A stretch of 64,000 nt of DNA. It comes from Dissophora ornata (lineage: Eukaryota > Mortierellomycota > Mortierellomycetes > Mortierellales > Mortierellaceae). A program made the position numbers and the translations under genes. The notes below the pieces were generated by a model, which was not told where the DNA came from, did no database searches, and worked only from the letters and a program-made list of their open reading frames with translations. The DNA lies in the NCBI GenBank assembly GCA_025201705.1, contig MU616581.1, positions 1-64,000 of the forward strand, given 5' to 3'. Positions 1 through 8,310 of the stretch are shown piece after piece; position 1 is the first letter of the stretch; each line of letters opens with the position of its first letter.

Positions 1-136
1 TTTTTGCGAGCACAGCAGTTTCGTCCAGTGACAGCTTGTTGACGCTCTCTTTTCCGCAGTTTTTATTTGAGCATGGGTATATGGAGTCGTGGTGCTGTTT
101 TAAAAGACTATGTATATGTTCGCGATGGGCTTCCTC

Positions 137-1795
137 TCAGGCACCGTATTGAAACTTTGGTAAACGATATGGTTCAAATGAGTCTGAAGTGTTGACTTGA
201 GGGTAGAGGTAGGAGGGCTGCGTGTAGTAGCACTCCTGCAGTATCCCATCCTGAACAACTGGACCGCCTTTGCTATGATTTTGATACTCTGGTGTTTGTT
301 GGACACCATTGTGAGTGTTGGTCATGGAGCGAAGAGGAGGGGCCGGTGAGGGTGGAGCATATTTAGGAAGGTCAGATCTGGAGCGCGAAAGATTAAAAGG
401 AAAGAGGTCATCGGTGCTTGAAACCGGGTGTGATGATGACTTGGAGCTTGGATCGAAATCGATGGCGAACTCGGCATGCTTGGCCCGAACGCGAGAGCGG
501 TATATGGCCAGAACTCCTATGGTAAACGTACCGGCGGCGACTCCAAAAACAGCTCCGGCGATGGTAATGATAGGATATCCTTTGTTTGGTGGTGTGGGTG
601 TGTCTGTTGAGAGGGTGTCGTTGGGGTAATAAACAGTGGCAACTATAGAGGGAGTGGTAACTATGGAGGGAGTGGCAAATATAGAGGGAGTGGCGGAGGT
701 TGATGGGGCTGATGGGGATGGCGAGGCCAGAGTGGTGGGTGTGTTTGACGTTGACGTTGGGACCAAGGTCGTAGTAAAGGTACTTGTAGTGGCGGTTTGG
801 ACTGGCATATTGATGTAGGTTGAAGTCCAAACTGCTGACCTGATGTTATACACCATCGTTGTGTTGAACGCTGTAAGAGAGGAGTAGCCACCCCATGCGA
901 CAAAGTAGTCGTTAGGTGCAGCGCAAGCAGCACCGGCTCGCGCATTCATCGGGTCGACATCGGGCCCTCTTGTCCATTGCAGTTTTGCGACATCAAAGAT
1001 GTAGATATCGTTCAAAGTAATATTCGCTGTCGCGTTGTAGCCGCCAAACAGAACTAGTTCCGACCCCCCATAGGCAGAAACTAGGCAGGCGTCGTTGCGT
1101 GGAGTAGGGATAGTTCCTCCTGTGGTGAGAGTTATCCATCCGTTGGTTGCATTATACGCATACATGTTGCTGTCAGCTCCTCCATACATAATCATACTCT
1201 GTTGTGAAGAGCTCCAGACAATAGAATAGCTCGAGTTCGCTGAGATCTTTAAGTCATCCATCATGGAAGTACTGTCGATAATGCCGGCCGAGTCATTGGC
1301 GGCCATCTTGACTGTCAACATAACTTCCGATTGAGCTCCATTGAGGATATAAACCGTGTCCGTAGCAGGGTCTGTGACCGCAGCGAGTCCTTTATCCGAA
1401 CTTAGCATCAGGGTTGGACTAAATTGACTCCAAGTTCTTGACCCAACGTCGTAAAGGTAATCTGAAAAGGCTGTCAGGACAAGCCATCTCTGCCCATTCG
1501 ACAACAATGCGCTCGCCAGAATGGAAGTCGAATCAGAGGAGTTGAGACCAGCAGGCGCGCTTGGTAGCGCCGGTAATGTCTTGATGGCAGGATTGCTTGT
1601 GTTCCAAGAGACACTGAGGTCAATTATAAACGGATATGTACTTCCAGATTCCCCCGGCACGTAGAGTGATTGACCATCAGCAGATGCGCTGCCAGAAGCG
1701 TAAACGAGATTATGGAGGGGTGTGAAGAGAGCAAATGCATAGACTTGCAAAAGAATAAGCGTGAAGCCTTTGAGTGGATAAACAAGCAGGAACAT
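137..1795 (-). CDS. Kelch-repeat type I membrane protein (family member 1)
   Basis: Encodes about 552 residues in one exon. I chose the Met at 1795 rather than the upstream Met at 1921 because it places a hydrophobic signal peptide (MFLLVYPLKGFTLILLQVYA) at the N-terminus. The ectodomain has kelch/galactose-oxidase-type blades: several GG doublets, a motif like LVLFGGY, the phrase LNDIYIFDVAKLQWTRGPD, and FVAWGGY. A Ser/Thr/Pro-rich stalk follows. A single transmembrane helix lies at roughly residues 405-431 (IITIAGAVFGVAAG onward), then Arg/Lys and a cytosolic tail of about 120 residues. By family knowledge this is a beta-propeller displayed at the cell surface or wall. Ligand and function are unknown. 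Five paralogues lie in the same window (11620, 44556, 46504, 52335, 56344). Confidence is high for the architecture and low for any biochemical role. Confidence 0.85.
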   Translation of the reverse strand: MFLLVYPLKGFTLILLQVYAFALFTPLHNLVYASGSASADGQSLYVPGESGSTYPFIIDLSVSWNTSNPAIKTLPALPSAPAGLNSSDSTSILASALLSNGQRWLVLTAFSDYLYDVGSRTWSQFSPTLMLSSDKGLAAVTDPATDTVYILNGAQSEVMLTVKMAANDSAGIIDSTSMMDDLKISANSSYSIVWSSSQQSMIMYGGADSNMYAYNATNGWITLTTGGTIPTPRNDACLVSAYGGSELVLFGGYNATANITLNDIYIFDVAKLQWTRGPDVDPMNARAGAACAAPNDYFVAWGGYSSLTAFNTTMVYNIRSAVWTSTYINMPVQTATTSTFTTTLVPTSTSNTPTTLASPSPSAPSTSATPSIFATPSIVTTPSIVATVYYPNDTLSTDTPTPPNKGYPIITIAGAVFGVAAGTFTIGVLAIYRSRVRAKHAEFAIDFDPSSKSSSHPVSSTDDLFPFNLSRSRSDLPKYAPPSPAPPLRSMTNTHNGVQQTPEYQNHSKGGPVVQDGILQECYYTQPSYLYPQVNTSDSFEPYRLPKFQYGA

Positions 1796-2309
1796 TTTTA
1801 TGTTATGGTGTCCGAATTGAACTATGAGCGACAAGTACACAGATTGGATGGGAAGAAAATGGACTGAAAAAAAAGAAAGAAAAAAGTGCAGTGTCTGCCG
1901 GATAGCGTCGAACCCTGGCATTTATATAACCATTCCTTTCTACTCCCCCCGCATGTTTTGAGGAAACAATTGTGCTGTGTTCAGGTTTTGTCCTCAGACA
2001 GGGGGTTTGTGTAAATTGTGTGCGAATGGGACTATTGAGGAAGCCAGCCCCTCGAGGGTCAAACAAAAACACCTGAAAATGTCCCACTGTGGATATTTAT
2101 TGCATGGTAGCACAGCCGTTGTTTGAGGATACAATAGTGCACTGAGTGCACACTCAGGACAAACGAGCAACTGCTATCGGGAGTCAATGTGGTGCTTGCA
2201 GAGTTATCCCTTAGTCCGTTTTTGCGACAATTTTTTTTCCCGATAGATTAGTTGCAAATATGGAGTTTCTGTCTTTTTTGATCCCTCGAGTCTCAACCCC
2301 CATTTCTTC
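1796..2309. other. Intergenic, divergent promoters
   Basis: This lies between the kelch gene (minus) and the piggyBac-like pseudogene (plus). Apart from the TATA-like site at 1921-1928 I see no gene. No TTAA target site and no convincing terminal inverted repeat of the piggyBac element could be seen here. Confidence 0.5.
1921..1928 (-). promoter_or_regulatory. Probable TATA box of the kelch gene
   Basis: On the minus strand this reads TATATAAA, about 125 nt upstream of the chosen ATG at 1795. It supports that start over the Met at 1921, which would lie inside the promoter. Confidence 0.4.
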
Positions 2310-4245
2310 ATGGTATCGTTTTATGAATCGTCTGATGGAACCACGTCGGAGGAGGAAGAGTTCACCACTCTACTGCAGGAAGACGCACCAGAACCGGAGG
2401 ATATACCAGGCGACTTTCAAGAGGAACTAGAAGGTCCACAGACGGATATCTACCGCAGACCTCGCTGTCATCAAGAACATTTCGATGGTAATGACAAAGC
2501 CAAGCTCAATCGATTCCTCTTTTGATATTGATCAGTTATTAACATTTTCGCTCTGCTTAAAGACCTGGAAGATTTGGATGACGATGAAGACGACGACCCC
2601 GGTCCAGCACTCGCTCAGCCTGCTACATCAAATAATGGGGGGCCAAGAAAGGGACGCGCTGCGCTCGCGCCTCTGCCCCCAGTTCCACACGCCTCGCTCC
2701 CTCCTTGGAACGGTCCTTACACCCTACCAAATCTTCTCTCTTTTCTTCACTCAAGATGTTCTGGAGGATCTCGTCGCCAACACCAACTCGTACGCCGAGG
2801 TGTACGGGGCAGGACAGAGTGGGAGTAGAAAGTGGGTGGATACGAACGTTACTGAGATGCAGATACATCTAGCAATCATCATTTACATGGGCACCCATCG
2901 CAAGACGATCCCCATAGACTTCTGGACCACCCTGGAGAATTTTTCCGGCTTCAATCGGTTCATGAGCTTCGTCCGCTTTGAACAGATCAAGCGTTATTTC
3001 CATGTGTCGCCGCCTTCGGACCCGAACCGCAACGACCCATGGGTTGCCAAAGTGAAACCTCTTTCGTCGAAGTTGGACTCCGCCTTTCGACAGTATTACA
3101 TCCCCTCCAGCGAGGTTGCCGTGGATGAGATGATGGTCCGCTTCAAGGGTCGTTCCAGCCACACATTCCGCATGAAAAACAAGCCCACCTCCTCAGGCTA
3201 CAAGATCTTGGCCCTGTGCGACTCAGGATACACTTATTCGTTTCTCTACACCTCTAGAGTAAAGTCCATTCATGGCCTTCGAAAAATACCAGGACTGACC
3301 GACACCTCCAGCGCCGTCTACCAACTCGCCACGACACTTCCCCATCACGACAAGCAGTACACTGTTTTCATGGACAACTATTTCTCCAATGTCCCTCTTT
3401 TTTTGAAGTTGCGGGAAGCCAACATCGGTGCATGTGGAGCAGCCAGGATCAACGTTTCTCAGTTCCCAAAAGCGCTCAAGGTCAAAAAGGGCGATCGTTT
3501 CGACTGGAACACTATATCAGGAGTCATGGTTAAGGAGAAGGTTCTTGCCGTGTTCTAGATGGACAATGGATCTGTCTCCATGCTCTCCACCGTCGACGCC
3601 CTCAGCCTTGGCGACGACGAGTGGTCCGTTATCCGAAATCGCAGACGCCCTCGAGAGACAAGCACCAACGCAAAATCAGTGCGAGCTGTTTTCAAAGGAC
3701 AATCCAGGGCGTTACTCCCGATCCCAAAAATCATCGATGACTACAACCACCACATGAACGGAGTCGACATCGCCGACCAGTTACGCAGCTACTATTCGAC
3801 TCTGCTCCGGACTTATCGCACATGGGTTCCGATCTTCTTCTGGTTACTGGACACGACAATCATCAACGCGTACCTTATCAATAAACTCTCCGGCTCTTCT
3901 ATGCATCACAGGGAGTTCCGACAGCTCCTGGCTCAGGATCTGATAGATTCCGCCAAATATGACAGCCGGAAGTGAAACACCAACACTCGCGACACCCCGA
4001 CCCAAATATCCCCTTGTGTCTCGAAAAAATTCAAGGGACTTGACGATGAACGATTCATGACTGGCTCCCATTACCCCATCCGGGCCAAGGGCCCCCCCTA
4101 CTGCATCCTATGCAGATACAAGAAACGAGAAGGCGTAACACAAGCAGATCCTCAAGCCACCCAGCGAATTTGCTCACTCTGCAAGGTTCCTCTTTGCACC
4201 AAGAATGATCGAACCTGTTTTGAAGAGTACCATACGCGCCCATGA
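2310..4245 (+). pseudogene. piggyBac-type transposase (DDE_Tnp_1_7), broken
   Basis: The reading frame carries the piggyBac signature. It has an acidic N-terminus, an RNase-H-like core with three candidate catalytic Asp (in VAVDEMMVRFKGR, LALCDSGYTYSF and VFMDNYFSN), a conserved NGVDIADQLRSYYS stretch, and a C-terminal Cys/His domain (CILCRYKK, CSLCKVPLC, H near 4239). A plausible intron spans 2488-2562 (GTAATG...TTAAAG), joining exon 1 in frame to LEDLDDDEDDDPGP. Three lesions follow. A frame change lies at about 2705-2735, just before TPYQIFSLFF. A TAG at 3556-3558 stands where the family has Trp before MDNGSVSMLST. A TGA at 3973-3975 follows DSRK, and the frame stays open beyond it to the zinc domain. 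The element is therefore probably inactive, but few changes have accumulated, so the loss looks recent. Ends and target-site duplication were not found. Confidence 0.85.
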
Positions 4246-5454
4246 GCTTTTTTGTTCCTCTTTTTGTTTACACGTTACAAAATTTGCGACGGGTTCTGAG
4301 TCACTCAAAGTGGAGAACTGAGAGAGTTTCCTGCAGAAGCCTCTGCCATGCATGAAGTGAACACACTGTGTACGTAGTAATATTCTCAAGACAAAGTAGC
4401 CCTTTCGTCCTTTGCTCTTCCTTCCAATGCACTATCGACATATTCTTTGAGTCTTATCCTCTCTTCAGTGGGCTGCGAACTTCGTTTGGATGGCGGTGTA
4501 CTTTTACGCATGATTTTCGATTAGCTTCTTGTCCGCCGCAGTCATCACCGCTGTGCACGAGGTTCCAACTGTACCAGATACTGATTAGCTTCCTTCCCAA
4601 AGTGATATGTCCGAGCGAGCGAAGCTTAAGACTGAGCTTAAGGTATGAGAATCGCTATTATAATGGCGTGCGCATCATAGAATTTACATACACACACTGA
4701 ACCCCCCCTTGGGAGGCATGGTGCTGAAGACATTGGATGAATATTCTTTAGCGAAGAAAGTTTCGTTTGCAATGCGAGCATTTCTGTTGAGATGAGCGTG
4801 AAATGATGATCGAGAAGCGATAGTCGTCGCATCACCGACTAACGTTGCCAACGCTGCGACTCCTGCTAAAACCCAGCAACCATTCTGATATAACCTAGAA
4901 CCACTTAAACACTCACCCTGCCGATTTAAATTCACGTGTCATGGTTTTGACGCGTTTGTTGATCGAGCAGTGCTAAAATCAAACATTTTAAGTTCACCCT
5001 CCTGAAATCGGGCAAGAGCAAAGCTGCAGAGGCCACACCGAGCGATTATGACATTAGTCCCGTTCTTATCCACTCCGGAGACCTCGGCCACGACATGGCG
5101 ATGAAATCTGTGCAGCTTACATGGAAGCTTTACTGAATTCTCGGCGTTTGAGGTTTCATGTGTCCAGGCCGCATTTTTCACACGGGCATCCAGTCGTTGA
5201 GAAAAGTGCGAGCGAAATTCTTGCTGGTGACTCTCTGCTAAAAGGAAAAGGGGCGGGTAACGCGTGGTCGAGTACGTTGCCCTCGCCTAGCACAAATCAC
5301 ATGTGCTACAGTACGAATACCGCACCCCAAGGAATAGATCGCAAGACCGCGCTCCCTGATCCTCTTTGTCAATAAGCATGCTATGATCGCGCACGATCTC
5401 CAGGACGATATTCCCGGAAGGAACGAAGGTTCCCAAATTTCGTGTACTGGGCTT

Positions 5455-5479
5455 CACACCCGCTGCTTTCGCGGGTGTG
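5455..5479. repeat. Perfect 9-bp inverted repeat, 7-nt loop
   Basis: CACACCCGC at 5455-5463 is the exact reverse complement of GCGGGTGTG at 5471-5479. It is a GC-rich hairpin in an otherwise gene-poor interval between two transposon-type genes. Function is unknown. It could be an element end, an RNA hairpin or chance. Confidence 0.5.
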
Positions 5480-6068
5480 TCAATCGTGAATATTGTGGTT
5501 CAGGGCCACTGGTCGTCACTCAAGGTCTTCAAGAAGCATTATCGCCTATCGAGTGCCACCGCCTACAATATCGAAAATGCCACACTTGGACGCCTCTGGA
5601 GTCACATACGCACATGGCGCTGTAAACATTGGAGTATCGAATGGCCTACAAAGGACGACCTATTCGCATTAACATAGGTACCATAGATATTTTCCCACCC
5701 TCATCGCCCTCACCATTAGGACACATGGATTGCAACTTTTTATTTTACACAACAAATACTTCAGCGAGACAGCGGCCAAGTCCCAGTCCTTGACCGCTGT
5801 CTGGCTCAACCATTTATTGGTGTCCACTGATACGGATGGGATGTATTTAGTGCTTCGGAATATATAGTATAAAGAGGGCATTGTTGTTGTTGCTTCTGTT
5901 GTTGTTTTTTATGATGGAAAGAGAGCAGCTTGTGGCGAGGAACATGAACCCTCATTCTATACTGCAGCCCAATTTTCACCGACATTGGCGAAAGCATCGA
6001 ATCCTCTCTTCGACCACCATGCGACATAATGACACAATGATATCACGGCTTGCCTAAAAGAGGGAGGG

Positions 6069-6089
6069 CGATCAGCGCATCGCTGATCG
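6069..6089. repeat. Perfect 9-bp inverted repeat, 3-nt loop
   Basis: CGATCAGCG at 6069-6077 mirrors CGCTGATCG at 6081-6089. It lies about 260 nt upstream of the nuclease-Fanzor ATG. It could be a protein-binding palindrome or part of an element border. Nothing else supports a function. Confidence 0.45.
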
Positions 6090-6351
6090 TCATGCATGAA
6101 GGAAAGAGTCTTTTTCATTTCGTGTACTTTGAGTCGTCGCGTCGTAAGCGTCGCCTCGTGTCCCTTTCTCCTTAACTGCCTCCTTCTTCGTAAAGCATCA
6201 GAACAAATACCATCATCATCAACATCTTCAACAGAATTCTGTAAGGCCGATGCTGAGTCATGCTATCGAGAGAATCTGTGAAGTTAGAAGGGGGAGTAGA
6301 CTCGCGCTAACCATCAGCCTTCAATAGTAAATTAACTTCGACTTGTAGCAA

Positions 6352-8225
6352 ATGGGTATCACAAACCTCACTGGCTGGATCAAGGCGACAGACGGGGTGG
6401 AGGAAGATCTGACCAAGGAGAGATGCGAAGTCGACTTTTCGTCGATGTTTTTTGCGTTAGTGAATGCGCAAAGTTTCCGCGCAACGGTGCAGTTTGCTGC
6501 AAAGTCCGCCCGACGCCACATGTCTACTCACACAACAACATCGACACAACAGGCTTCATCCGGCCCAGAACGATCAGCTGATGTCGACACAGCAGGCATG
6601 TCTACTCACACAACAACATCGACACAACAGGCTTCATCCGGCCCAAAACGAGCAGCCAACGTCGATGACGCGGACACCACCGAAACTGCTCCCTCTAACA
6701 AACGCCTCCGACCTCTTCAAATCAGCTCCAGCTCGCCGACTCTCGTTGAAAACATGCAACAATTGCTGGCGACACAGCCATCCTAGATTCGGCTCGATGA
6801 GAGTGGCTCTCTGACCACTATCTGCGCCCAGGAAAAGACCATTGTAAGTACCATGAATCATGCCTGCTGGAGAAAAGCTAAATTTCTGTGGCAAAAAAAT
6901 TAACTCGCTGCTCGCTATTTCCAATAGGATTTTCGATCAGTCGGAGTCGCGGTTGAGAAGATTCTCTCCTCACGATTGTCCAAGAGCAATACAAAGCTCC
7001 ACCTAGATGGTCCACGGTCAGTGGAGAAGAAATTGGCGCACGACAAACGGGATCGGGCGCTGTCCAAGCTGTTGGAGGCACTGGAGCGAGATTACGCGGA
7101 GGGCAAGCTGCACAAAAAAAGACAGCTGTACAAACGCCTGAAGGCGTCGTACCGAGCACCACCGGAGGCATTGCGCGCCATTTTGGAAGTTCTGAGTCAG
7201 AGTGGATGGTCGATTTGCCGATGTCTCAATCAAAGCGACACGTGCATTGCTCGAACAGTCAACAACGCCACCGCACCAGGAGATATCCGAGTTATCACCA
7301 AGGACTCCGACCTCATGGCGTTCGAGTCAATCATGTCCGTCACCATGCCAGTCAAGAACACTTGGACTACTTTCCGCAAGGATAAGCTTTTGAACAAGCA
7401 TGACATTCCAACCCCTGTACATCTAACGCTTGCCGCTCTGGTATCGAGCAACGACTACACCAACGGTGTTTTTTCCTATGGCTTGACATCCAATGTCAAT
7501 ATGATTCGGCAGTTCGAGATGGCAGGTCTTGATGGAACGGTTGGCCAAGATCGAGTGGAGGCGTTTCGGGTCTATGTTAGGCATTACCTCGACATCATAC
7601 ACCAAAAGGCCTGTACGATTAAGGATGCTGCCACCCGGAGCGCACAGAGTCGACTGCGACGCAATCCTAACCCAACGGTGAAGGCACACGTCAAGGATCT
7701 GAGGAGGATCGAAGCGGCCGATCGACAGCTGAGTGCGGAAGTGACATATTTCGACAAGGCTCTCAGGGCATTCGTGCATTGCGAGGAGACTACTCTGGGC
7801 GACGACAGGATTGGCCCGGCGGCGGATGCACATACACGACTGATGGCTATTATTGACAAGACGGAGCTCAACAAAGCCTACAACGATTGGAGTCGCTTTG
7901 CCGCGAGTCGGACAGGATCATTGCCGCCTGGGCTGCAAGTAAATCCAGCTTCACAGGAGGCGGCGACACACGCCCAGGCAGCGCCACCACCGCCCCCGAC
8001 ACTACCTCCAACGGCGCCCAGGACAGGATCTCCAGTAGCAGTCCAAGCAGAACCCAGGGCAGGATCTGCACCATATCCGCAAGCTGTATCAGTAGGATCG
8101 TCTTCCATCGGCCACAAGCATGACCCAGTTGAACATCCACCATCGCACAAGGCAAAGAAAAAGAAACAACGCCGGCACGGTTCACGTGCCCGCCAGCGGC
8201 GACGACAAAAGTGGCGCCGTTCCAG
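6352..8225 (+). other. FEN1/XPG-like (PIN-fold) nuclease region of the composite gene
   Basis: The N-terminus MGITNLTGWIKAT and the segment EVDFSSMFF match the XPG N-region. LHLDGPRSVEKK matches the second acidic strand, and IRVITKDSDLMAF matches the XPG-I strand. SNDYTNGVFSYG matches the helix-hairpin entry of flap endonucleases. Counting from 6352 with the TAG read through, acidic positions are D28, D191, D268, D290, D292 and D340. The site usually held by the first Glu of the EAEA motif is Gln266 (codon 7231-7233). A 26-residue duplicated linker (6520-6675) splits the N-region. The region ends in a Pro/Ala linker and a very basic stretch with KAKKKKQRR, a likely nuclear signal. By family knowledge such enzymes cut 5' flaps or branched DNA. 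Activity here is uncertain because of the Gln and the TAG. Confidence 0.75.
6520..6675 (+). repeat. 78-bp tandem duplication, two copies
   Basis: Copies at 6520-6597 and 6598-6675 both encode a 26-residue block beginning MSTHTTTSTQQASSGP. They differ at a few codons in the second half (ERSADVDTAG versus KRAANVDDAD). The duplication is in frame and lengthens a Ser/Thr/Gln linker inside the nuclease N-region. Confidence 0.9.
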
Positions 8226-8310
8226 GTATGTCTTTCGTCGTTGTATTTCTCTGCCTTGCCCTATTTATATATATTTTCACCTAAACATACATCTCCAAAA
8301 TCACATCTAG

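Larger units (their letters stand above)
4246..6351. other. 2.1 kb without a supported gene, between two mobile-element genes
   Basis: I see no long ORF that looks conserved. TTAA occurs near 4625 and 4637 (candidate piggyBac edge, not tested). On the minus strand 4684-5181 has a short possible coding stretch interrupted by a splice-like pair (GTGAGTG...TATCAG near 4885-4920), but stops in all frames near 4940 prevent a gene call. Two perfect 9-bp inverted repeats lie at 5455-5479 and 6069-6089. An A/C-rich short repeat (TTG/TTC units on plus) sits near 5880-5912. Confidence 0.5.

Noticed and set aside
1896..1921. tRNA T-arm-like sequence (GGTTCGA on minus)
   Set aside because: The would-be T-stem halves do not pair, and no D-arm or anticodon arm lies at the right distance.
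4684..5181. Minus-strand gene with a splice-like pair
   Set aside because: Stops in all frames on the 5' side, no recognisable domain and no consistent start.
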